Below the pieces are notes generated by a model, which did not search any database, was not told where the DNA came from, and saw nothing but the letters and a program-made list of their open reading frames with translations. This document shows, piece after piece, positions 42,578 through 52,813 of a stretch of 64,000 bases of DNA (positions are counted from its first letter, which is position 1; every line of letters begins with the position of its first letter). A program made the translations under genes and the position numbers. Source of the stretch: Takakia lepidozioides (taxonomy: Eukaryota > Streptophyta > Takakiopsida > Takakiales > Takakiaceae); assembly GCA_030704615.1 (NCBI GenBank), contig CM060733.1:42782001-42846000 (forward strand), in the 5' to 3' direction.

Positions 42578-42591
42578 GCTCATGTGCCCGG
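42578..42591 (-). repeat. Right terminal inverted repeat of the Harbinger element
   Basis: GCTCATGTGCCCGG is the exact reverse complement of 38701-38714. It lies 95 bases before the rhomboid ATG. Confidence 0.65.
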
Positions 42592-42686
42592 GACATGCAT
42601 CACACTCATCCTCAAACCCAGTGATTGTAGTTCTTCCTTGCTAGGCAGGTGCGCCTGTGAACGGAGAGAGAGATAGAGGGATAGAG

Positions 42687-45600
42687 ATGGATTTGAGAGA
42701 TTTTGTTGGGGCATTGGGGGCAGAAGGTGTGCAAAGGAGGGCTCTTCTCATGGCTGCGGTTGGTTCTGCGATGGGTGCACATGGATCGCTGGGTTTTAAT
42801 CAAGGAAATTCTCTGCGGCTCCGGGCGTTAGGGTCAAAGGCCATGGGTCTGTCAGGATACAGCGTTGGATTGTTGGCTGCTGGTGCCCTGCAGCTGGAAC
42901 GGTTTGTGTCTTCTACATCGAGTTTTTTGGAGCAATTCCAGGTGGGTGGGTCTGAATCCTGAAATATATCTGAGTGTTAGCTGGGCACAGTATGAGATTC
43001 GTGTAAGAAGATATCCAGCTTTCTAATTTGGATGGAAATGCCAAACTCGAGGGTTCAATCGAGTCCACAGTACGTTTTTTTCATTTATGGCAATGAACAT
43101 GGTAGTTCTCGGGCGCTTACATACAGAAGGACTTCGGAAATGTATGCCGAGCTTTTGTCAACGATTTCGAAGATTGACAGTCAGAGAGTCGTGCGTCCAA
43201 CTTTGGAAGTCAGGAGGAAGATGCTGAATCACGAGACGCAGTCGATAAATCTCATTGGACGTTCTCAATGGTTTCCTTGTTTTGTTCTACATAACCTTTC
43301 TGTCTCCCCGCATAAACCTGTAAATTCTTATCATGTTAGAATGGCAAGATAAACGAGTTTTAAATTGTGGGCACACTGCCGTATGCAGGAGCCCGATGGA
43401 AACGGACATCAACATCACAAATCAAAAATAAAGGGGGCAAGCAGTTTGCATACAGCAATACAAAGTAGTAAGGGTTTTAGAGTTCCTAGCAGTTTGGGAA
43501 CGAGTATGCTGATAACCACCCCTTGGTTCTCATTGGTTCATTTCATCGAAGACAGTTCAAATCCTAGAAGCAAGAGCAAGATCAGAATGGCATCTGCTAC
43601 TGCTGGAGATGAGAAGCCAGTGTCTAGATCTGTTGGTGAACATGGGTCGAAGGCTCGAACATGGACAAATGCTATTCTCGGCCTCAATTTGTTGTACGTT
43701 ATTCCAAACTGATTCTGAATGCTTAGCCAATGACATTTGTTTATCTGCAGATGACTGCTCAAGCAAGTCACTAGTTTGACCAATCAGTGAGCTTTGGCCC
43801 ATTGTGTATTGTAGCATTGCTATTTCTGTTCTATAACAATGATGCTGCTCTTTCGAGTGCAGGCAGTCAGTCCAGTCAAAGTTTTCTTCCTTAGTTCCCA
43901 GTATTCTCATGATTTTGTCCAAGGCAAGCTTCAATGCTCCTCAGCCATTGTTTCTTGACTTGTATAGTGAATGGCGTGCAGAGTGTTTATGGCACAGGTT
44001 GCATCTCACGGACGACTACTCTTGTGGGGAAGTAAGGTAGCTATGGAATCATTGTTTACTTCCTTATTCTTCATTCTGTGATAGTGTGTGTAACCTCTAC
44101 GTCAATTTCAAGAACCCTGTCGGCTCTCTGTTACAACTTAATTGATGATGGTCACGGGACATTGCAGGTGAATAGTCTGATTGATCAAGGTCAGCTATGG
44201 AGGCTCATCACACCATCATTACTTCATGCTAATATTGCACATCTCCTGGTACGTTATTTTCCTTACTCCGTAGGATGTCTTTTTGGTGATGATTGGGTGA
44301 ATGCCGTGGTGATATATTAGGGTGTATGTGCAGGTGAATTCCTATTCGCTTAATTCCATAGGTCCAACAGTGGAATCACTTGGAGGAGGACGGAGGTTTT
44401 TATCAGTCTATACGGCTTCGGCTGTTGCAAGTACTAATTTCTTACTTATAAGTAAATTTCACTCTAAAAGTGTTGTTGTTTACAGCATGTCTCCTGTAGG
44501 GTGCCAAGAAATCATTGGCTCTTTTGCCATTTTATGCAGAGGAAGAACTGATCGGGGTTGAGATGGGGCAGGTAGTGGTTTGAGCTATTACCTTTGCAAA
44601 GCTCCTTCTGTGGGTGCATCTGGAGCTATTTTTGGACTGGTAAGCACTTTATCCTGAGTCAATGTTTCAGGCAAGCTGGCCCCATTGATGTCATCCACTG
44701 GACGTAAATCTGAGTGCAGCATGCAGCAGAATGAATATGCTACATAAAGCTCACAAAGTGCTGTTATAAATTAATATACAGTCCTTGACTATCGCCAGTA
44801 AATTTTAGGTGTGATGGACCTAGGAGAGCATTGTCTACCTGGACGCTCCTCCCAAGTCCCCCACCAGAGTGTGAAACTGGCTTAGAAATTGTGGCAGGGC
44901 TCCTGCACACCGAAGAACAAACAAATTTACTAAAGGGCTTCAGTGTTAACTGAAGGGTTGGAAGAGAGTATATTAGAACTATGCTGGTCATTCCAGACTG
45001 GTGTTTGAGTCCTCTACCCTTTCTCAGATATAAGATATGTGGTTGTGGTGAATTCTTAATTGCACAAATGAGAGACAGAGAGATCGGTATCATGGCTCAT
45101 AAGTTGAGCCCTCCTACCTCAGATCATGATAATTAATCAGGGATAATGATTGAGACTGCTGCAAAACATATCGATGCTGATCTCAAAGCAAGGATTTGAC
45201 ACAAACGTAGAGCTTCTGCATGCACCTATTACTCATTGCCTTCATGAGCTTTGAGAGATCGAGAGGGTGAAATTTGCTACTAAGGTGAAGAGATGGCTGT
45301 CAGGTTGGTGCGCTAGCAGTATATCTGGTGCGGCATAAGAACCTGCTGAGTGGAGGTGAGCGCAGCCTGGCTCAAGTAGGGCGTGTCATTGCCCTCAACC
45401 TGGTATGGATACCTTCAGTTTGTAAATGGGGGATCCCCATCTAAAGCAAATATGTTCTCTCTCTCTCTTTCTCGCTGTTCTGCCCAAACTGGGCATGGGA
45501 TCTGTGGCCACAAGGCTACTCCAAACATCCTATGAGGACATTCTCTGCTCCACCCTGCACACAGCCCAGAGTGACGGGCAAACGCCTTCCCCATGTATTT

Positions 45601-46544
45601 CAGTTCTGTGGTAAACGCAGGCTATAAAACTAAAATCAATAACTCTGCAACCTGGCTGTCGAGTTTGCATGCAGTCAAGTGCCTCTCTGAGCTCCTTAGT
45701 GGAGTGGCATGAAAATAAGTTTATACCTGCAGGTGAGCTGCCGAACTGTTAAACCCTGGTGGGTGCAAACCCCACAAAAGCCTCCAGGAGGGTTAGTCTC
45801 CCACGGGGTTGATAGCCATAGGCCATGGCAAGCCAATGTCGCAGGGAACAGCATGAGTGCATTCTCTCTGTTCCTTCCAAACTGTGTGTGGGGTGAATGG
45901 CCACAAAACTATGGCAAACAATGGCTTATGAGTACATTCTGTCTCTTTGTCTACTTGTGTCCACAAGGCTGTGCAAACATTGTCTTATGAGTACATTTTC
46001 TCTCTCTGTCTACTTTTGTCCCTTTGGCTCTTTGGGCCGTAATAGATTTCTACTGTTGTCCCTCTCACACTCTCATATTGACCAGAAGGCAGACGAACTC
46101 TAGTAATTGGATCGTCATCTCTCCACAAAATTTATTGGTGTTTGCTAAACAGGTTCTCAGAGATCTGGAGTCCTTTTAAGCACTGGCATTGGTTGTTTCA
46201 GGTCTTTGGTGTCCTGGGTGAGGGCATAGATAACTGGGGTCATGTAAGTGTTCTGTCCACTTTCTTTCTGGCATTGCTGTTAACTGTTCCAGGTTATTGT
46301 TTCTAATTTGTTGTAACTTCTTCAGAGTACCTTGTGGTTGCACATGAGCATTGCAGAATTTAACACGTTGCAACGATTGCAGTTTGGAGGACTTCTGGGA
46401 GGAGCTGCCGTAGCATGGTTAGTGGGACCTGCATTTTCTTTGGGGTCTTTACCAGGAAGTGGCAAGAGATTTCTGTTGGACCAGCCACCCATATCCAAAT
46501 TGTTCACTATCCTGCCAAAGCAGCAAGGCGATCAACGACGATGA
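42687..46544 (+). CDS. RBL10: Plastid-type rhomboid protease, RBL10-like, 9 exons
   Basis: Exons: 42687-42941, 43389-43693, 43982-44036, 44168-44248, 44334-44430, 44572-44639, 45304-45402, 46202-46243 and 46383-46544. They give 1,164 nt and 387 residues, in frame with GT..AG borders. Residues 1-180 are an unconserved basic/Ser-rich leader consistent with an organelle transit peptide. The rhomboid core starts at [24 protein letters not shown] (H225, N234) is the oxyanion loop. GASGAIFG holds the nucleophile S281. GIDNWGH ends in catalytic H334. [15 protein letters not shown] is the last membrane helix. Rhomboids cleave membrane proteins within the bilayer; plant RBL10/11 are in plastid envelopes. 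The active-site residues are complete. ATG 42687 was chosen over an in-frame GTG at 42657. The promoter region has been replaced by the end of a Harbinger element. Confidence 0.88.
45440..46060. repeat. Dispersed short repeats in rhomboid intron 7
   Basis: Several copies of a roughly 70-90 base unit containing GGCCACAA..CTAT, CAAACAATG or CAAACATTG, TATGAGTACATT and a CTCTCTCTGTC tract (starts near 45460, 45860, 45900 and 45960). They account for much of the 799-base intron 45403-46201. Confidence 0.55.
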
Positions 46545-47482
46545 AGGAATTTGGTATGAAAGTGAGGCACAAGGCTTCAGCTTTGACAAGGTGCAAGCAG
46601 AGAAGTGCAAATGAGGGTGGCTCTCTCTGTTAGACCCGTTACCCATGGCCGGTGGATGATTGCAACTATTTCCTATTTCCTATATTGGACCTCATCAAAT
46701 TTGAGGAAGAAAATGCCTCACAGATTTGTCCAGTAGGGGATAAAGCTGCAGTTGTGTTATAATGTTAGATCTGCACTGTCTTCTGTGTACGCACGGGGTA
46801 AGGCTACCTCCATTTCATAGATGGACTGTGGACTGCTGGGACTAGTTAGCTATTGGGGAGAACGTTTCTACAGCTTTCTGAAAGAAAACTGAATTCTGGA
46901 TTCTACATTGACATTCTTGTTCCTGTTAAGCAAGCTTGGCAGCAGGCAAATCATATTTGGGTGAGTTCCCCATTATTGTTTAATATGATCGCCACCGATG
47001 TACTGATTTGATATTGATTGATTGAATCACAATGGCATGCTTCATCTACAAATCCAGCAGTATAAGTTAGTTCTGTAAAAAAACCTGCAACTCCACTGCC
47101 CTTTGACAAAAGAAAAGAAAGAAGAAAGAAAGATGGACTCGGAGAACGGTAGATCACATTACCAAAGAGGATTGCGGCAGAGGAATACAACACTCAGTTT
47201 GAATTCCTTTGGTGGTTTCTCTTCTCCACCACTGTCTGCAATCCGCTTGAATTCTACAGAACTTGAATATAACCTTGACGTGGGCCTCTCCTACGATTGT
47301 TTATTTATTCGTTGATTTTCATCTCTTTAGTTGATGGGATACTGCCCTGAGCCCTCTCGAAAAGGAAAAGGAAGTGGGTTGAATGTCATTGTGGGCAATA
47401 GGTATGTAGGAGGAGAGGCTAGGGGCGGAACATGTGGAGAGATTCATGTGTTACCCCGTGATTTGCAACAAGAGAGACTACA
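46545..47482. other. Intergenic region between rhomboid gene and APE2
   Basis: A small plus frame at 47103-47315 and short minus frames are present, but none is recognised. The 3' UTR of the rhomboid gene and the promoter of APE2 must lie here; no clear TATA box or AATAAA stands out. Confidence 0.4.
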
Positions 47483-50400
47483 ATGCGGATTGTCAGCTGG
47501 AACGTAAACGGCCTTTACGCCACGCTCAAGGATGCTGCGAATCGCTATTCATCTGCCTCCAAGTACTTCTCTGAGGTCCTCCAGGCGGACATTGTGTGCT
47601 TTCAGGTCGTTATATCTGTCTCTTTCTTCCCGCTGGTGAAGGCCCATTATGTTTTAAATTTTGTATAGCCCGATGGTAGGCTTAACGGTTGCTGATTTAC
47701 AGATTCTTTAGTGCCAACGAAACCAAAAATTATTAACGAAGCATGAATACGAGTTTTTGCACTAAAGAAGCTCATCTGCAAGCTCCCTAATCGGTTCGAA
47801 ATGTCAGCTTTCAACTGTTGAACGGCATGTCCGGATGTTTTTGAACTGGGGGGGTTGCCCCTCCAATTCTATTCATTTCAGTAATACATTGTTATTCTTT
47901 TCCTGAGCATGCTTGGTGGATCTACACAGGAAGCAAAGATTCAAGAAGAGAAGTTGGAAAAGTGGATGGCTTGTGTGCCCGGCTTTGACTCATATTGGGC
48001 ATTCAGCCAGGAAAAAAAGGGCTATAGTGGTGCGCGCCCCAATCCCTAGCTTGTGGCCTGGTCATAACTGTTTTGTAGGTGGGGAGGGTGGGGGTTTGAT
48101 CTGGATAATCAGGAAATGCAGACCTTTTATGGTGCCACATAAATTGACGTCTGACTGGCTATGATGTAGTCCTATGAGTTCTCATGATGGAAATACACTG
48201 ACTGTGTGGTAGGGGTGGTGACTTATGTGAAAGAGGAGTTTTTACCCCTGGATGCAAGAGCTGATTGCCTGAGTACCAGCAATGATCTGCCACCTGAGGA
48301 TTTGTGCAGAGAAGGGCGGTTGATGTACACTGACCACGGCAGCTTTGTGCTGCTGAATGTGTATGTCCCCAATGGAGGTGACCAGAATGAGGGCAGGCCT
48401 CGGCTGGAATTCAAGCTGAGATATCTTGAGGCTCTCCAACAAAAATGTGAGGTTCTTAGGCTTTTGTGAAACAGCTAAGGGAAGAATAATAGTAGTGTTT
48501 CTTGGTAGAGAAGCTATGCATGCAGCTCTTTTAAGTCACCCAATTGCCCACTAAGACACAGCAGCTTGTGAAGCCTCAGAAGGCCGTAAAATTTTGCAGG
48601 TCTGGATATTCTGGAGCTGTAATCAGAACACCTCAGAATGGCAGCAGCCCTTGCCCAGCAAACTGACCATTGTAAGTGGTGGTGTTCTGGTTACAGAGCT
48701 ACTGTATCCTTGTGCAGGGCAGTTGCCATGCCCTCTATAACTCTGATCACTGATCATTTGCGAAGTTAGCATAGCCAGTTTCCCTATTAAACTTGCACAG
48801 ATCTGGCTCAAGCTTTATGAGCTCAAAAGCTGGAGAATTTAGCGAAATCAAACTGCTGACCATGATCTAGAATGCAAAAGCAATCTAAATTGCTCAAATA
48901 CGCAGATAAGTGAAAGTAGACATATTAGTTGTGCCTGGCAGATCAATTTAGCTGTAAAACTGAGAGTTTTTGACAATCAATATGGGCTAGAAGCTGCAGG
49001 TGATGAGCTGGTCAGATCAGGCAGGCATGTGGTCATCGTTGGCGACTTCAATGTTGCACATAGGGACATTGATGTCCACAGGCGATGGAAAGTTGGAGAG
49101 ATCTATGCTCAAGGTGTGTAACCACATCTGTGACAATGTATATGTTGATGAAGACCATTGTTTGCATTGACTCTCCTGAGACACACCTGGCATTGTCTCA
49201 TTGTTGATGGTTTTCTAGGTCGCCTTGAGTCTCTGTCAGTAAGTGAAAGATTTTGTATGCATGTGTATGTTCTCATGGACTGATTATGCTTCAATGGATA
49301 TGGGAAGGTTGGCTCCAGGTACTTACCATGTGCACTTATGCATGGAATGAATTATTTGTAAAGATCCGCGGGGATAGGTGCATTTGTATGTTTGCAAGTC
49401 ATTCTAGCAGATATGTTGGAGACAGAACTTACTGATGCTCCAAGTAGGCTGCTGATTTGTGTATGCTGCATTTCCATCACAACTATGACACCTATGATCC
49501 AAACACAATCAAAGTGATGAAACACTTCAATTCCAGGGGAGAATTCCCACATAAGTCAGGCATTGCAAGTTGCAGAATCATACTGAGGGGTTTCTTATGT
49601 GTATCTTCTTATGACATCCCTGCAGAGGAAACTGATTGGATTGACAGGTTCCTGACCAAATATGTCGATGTGTTTCGCCACTTTCACCCCAATGCAAGTG
49701 ATGTGTTCTCTGTGTGGAATCAAAAGACTGAATCAAGGATCCACAATGAAGGGCTTCGGTGAGAGCTCACTCATAAACTGTAGTTGCCTTGTAAGATAGT
49801 CATTGTAATGTGGTCTCGCAGTTTAAACTGTCAGCTACCAGGCATCAGCATGCAATAAGTTGATTGAGCTGGTTGATTGTCTGTCAGGTCATAAACTTGC
49901 TGGGATGTTGGCATGTTATCTTGACCTTTCATGCTGATGGTGCTATTTGACATGACTTTGGTGTTGATTCAGAATAGATTATGCAGTCTGCGACAAGGCA
50001 TACTTATCTGAAGTTACGGGGGTAGAGATAGTCAAAATGGTTCCCAAGAAATGGAGCGACCATGCTGCAGTGGTGCTGACGCTTCAAAAGCAGCCCACCA
50101 TGCTGCCCCATCTGGCTCCAGCACTGAGCTCTCGTAATATGAAGAGATTCCATGATGATCCTCGACAAAAAAAGCTGACCGCACTCTTCTGCCGCGGTAC
50201 AACAAACCAAGATTTGGCCTCTAAAGCTGGCCATGCTTTGGCAGGTAGGGACAGAATGTTTTCTTTCAGAGTAACCTATGTCTCTCTTTTGGCTTCATGG
50301 ACTGTTCTTGCATCACTGTGCAGGATTTATCGTAAAATGCTGCCCAGATATGCATTCATTATTATCAGAACTCCCTCTTCTGGACAAACCACAATCCCAA

Positions 50401-51318
50401 CATCTGGGTATACATAGGCAAACAGAAAATTGAAGGCAGAGCAGTGAGAGCGTTGTGGCTTTCATTGTCTTCCAACCGTCATATATGTATGGTCATAACA
50501 TTGGAATTCCCGGTGCCTCGACTTTCATGTTTTGCCCAACAGAGAAGTCCAGAACAAGCTAGAATGCAATGAAGGATGGCTTTCGTAGTTCTATGAGGGA
50601 ATTTGGAGTATGCATGTGAGCGCAACATTGTTGAAACTACTTCTAGCTGGCCAGTTGCATTTGCGAATTTGGATACCTTGGGTGTGGGGACCAAGCCTGG
50701 TTTAATGATTACTTCCTTTTTCACAGTGCATACATTGAGCTTTAATTGTTCTGGAGGATAAGGTGATGGCATAGCCTTCCCAGTGATGCTAACACACCAA
50801 TGAGAAAACCGATCTTTGATGGTTGCAATTTAACCAATATTTTTGGTGTATGTGTTGAATCCCTGGTAGACAGCGAGGATTTACCTACTCTTGTACCAAG
50901 TTCTTCAGGCTCACCAGTTTTGAGCTGCTCTCAAGTTGAAGAGGAAAGAGAAGGTAAACACCTATCAGAGGATGTTGGCTCCACCCCAGCTAGTTCACAA
51001 ATGCAGATGGCTTCTGATAATGATCTGGTGAGTTCTCCCAAGTTGGACATTGCGGATGCAGAGCCAAGACCCTCAGGATTGAAATACGAGAATTCAAGTG
51101 GGGGGAGCAGTGTTGCTTTGGCGAATGGCAAACGTCCCAGTAAGATGGGTGTATTGGACTCATCTCCAGTCTCTAAGAAGCTTATGTCAAAGTCCAAGGA
51201 GAAAGGGAAGAGTGCATCTAGCAAGCGTAAAGCTGAGGGTGGGATTCCTGTGGCTAAGGGAGGTGGTGGGAAGCAACGCAGTTTAGTCTCATTTTTCAAA
51301 GCACCTCCCAGTGATTGA
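47483..51318 (+). CDS. APE2: AP endonuclease 2 (class II, APE2/APEX2), 7 exons
   Basis: Exons: 47483-47605, 47930-48029, 48213-48446, 49000-49113, 49626-49758, 49973-50244 and 50870-51318. They give 1,425 nt and 474 residues in frame. Motifs of the exonuclease III/APE fold: WNVNGL (N7), FQEAKI (E42, metal ligand), KKGYSGVVTY, TDHGSFVLLNVYVPNG, VGDFNVAHRDID (D168, N170), EGLRIDYAVCD and KWSDHAAVV (D264, H265). The C-terminal part is Ser/Lys-rich and ends QRSLVSFF (Q461-F468), a PCNA-interacting box. It acts in base excision repair and 3'-end processing of DNA in nucleus or organelles. The zf-GRF finger usually found at the C-terminus of APE2 is not present; the frame stops five residues after the AP following the box. 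Confidence 0.9.
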
Positions 51319-52813
51319 CTCATTGAGACCTGCTCCAGATCTATCAGGTGCACTTCATGGGGTGACTGGAGTGGTGGACAAATTCTCTACCAACACATTC
51401 AGTCCACATTTGAGTGACATGGTTGAGGCACGCACTTGGCATCATACAATTGTCATGGTTACCCAGACCATGACCAACTCGCTTCCATACAAGAAGCCTT
51501 CACTCATCAGTCGCATCTTCCACGCCCTGGGGATCTTTTGTTGAACAAATCTTAGGAACAAGCCCCAAAATTCGATGCTGTGGCCCATGGATGCTTTCTA
51601 TACACAAAGATGCGAGGTGAAGATGCCAGGAGCTAGTGAATGCTTCCCAGTCAGGGCAAGGGTGCAGTATGAGAAATGTAGTTGATGGATTGCACTGTTT
51701 GGTACCTAGAGCTTTGAGTTTTACAGAACATCTTCCCTTCCAGACAATCAATCATGTGAAATTTTAGATTGATCCAGTACAAACTGCAAAACGTTGAGGA
51801 TGTGTTGGTTGAAGCAGGCAGGCATCTCTTCACTGCACTGCATGCTCTTGCTTCTCAGCTTGCAGTTCTCCAGCTGCAATTTTTCGTTCATTCACGAGGA
51901 CGTTTCGCATCCCATTACATTTTTCTGCTCATTATGCGGACGTTTTTCATCCAAGTAGGGTCTGGAGAAGCCTGACCGGAGGCTTTGCTCTCTCTCTCTT
52001 TGACGCTTACCTGTCTGTTTCTTATCACTGTAGAGATTTCAGATTGCTGTTCTTGATAGCATGTGAGATTAGAAGGTAGACTGCTGGCTGCGCAGGGTTG
52101 TTTCTTCAGTGCATTAAGAGTGGTCATCTGAAGTGAGATCTTAGGTATTAGGCTCAGGCATTCCACCTGGATTATTCTGGTTGTGAAATTCTCGTACCCA
52201 CTGCACGATTTCGCAACGTAAGTGTTGTCCGCTTTGAAGTTCGCTGGCCAGGATGAAGGGTACGTAGATGCAGAGAGAGCCTTCACTAGTAATTTGAGCT
52301 TCAGAAGCTATTGCTAGTATGTGCAACGTAGCATGCGACTATAGTTAAGCTGAAGCCCGAAAGTCTAAACGCTACTCCAAAGCTCTGTGAATGCATTTCA
52401 CGCACGCACATCGTTGGTATAATTTCTACGGTCTGACGATGTCCTATGTATGCTTGGCTTCCGTTTACTAGAAAACAGGTATTGGTAGCCATACGGCAAA
52501 TAAAACTTGTGAAGAGGTATCTTTCTAAGATGGTTGTCATGGAGGAAGGTTTTGCTCTGAGAAATGCTTTTGAACAGCGAGTTGTAGATAATAGAGACAG
52601 ATGAAACTCAAGAAACCTGTCTGCTTGCACAGATGGTTGGTGAGTGTTGGCGCGTGGGAATACGGACGGGACAATGAAGACTTTGTTTGAGAAGGATTCT
52701 TGATGTGGAAGCCGGTGCGAGAAGGGGGTAAATTTTGGGCGGGGCAATATAAGGATCCATGACCTATTTGGAAAGATCCTAAGCTACATTCAGCAGCAGA
52801 GACAGGAGAAGAA
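51319..52813. other. Intergenic region between APE2 and ARGLU1
   Basis: No coding region recognised. Pyrimidine-rich and AT-rich patches occur (TCTCTCTCTCT near 51990), but no repeat family stands out. It must contain the ARGLU1 promoter; the last 60 bases hold AATATAAGG near 52747, a possible TATA-like element 65 bases before the ATG. Confidence 0.4.

Larger units (their letters stand above)
38701..42591. mobile_element. PIF/Harbinger DNA transposon, nearly complete
   Basis: CCGGGCACATGAGC at 38701-38714 is matched perfectly by its reverse complement at 42578-42591, and the similarity extends outward with one indel (TGCA.GT). GC-rich subterminal regions of about 150 bases follow on both sides and end in mirrored TAACTAATG/CATTAGTA. 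Inside are the two genes expected of this superfamily in convergent orientation: a Myb/SANT-like ORF (+) and a DDE transposase (-). A target-site duplication is not obvious. The right end lies 95 bases upstream of the rhomboid start codon. Confidence 0.75.

Noticed and set aside
43032-43352. Plus ORF of 106 codons considered as an extra rhomboid exon
   Set aside because: Joining 42941 directly to 43389 keeps frame and gives a complete protein; this ORF lies in the intron and shows no conservation.
44490-44571. [16 protein letters not shown] reading considered as rhomboid sequence
   Set aside because: It would precede GASGAIFG, the wrong order for a rhomboid. The expected [15 protein letters not shown] exon is found at 45304-45402.
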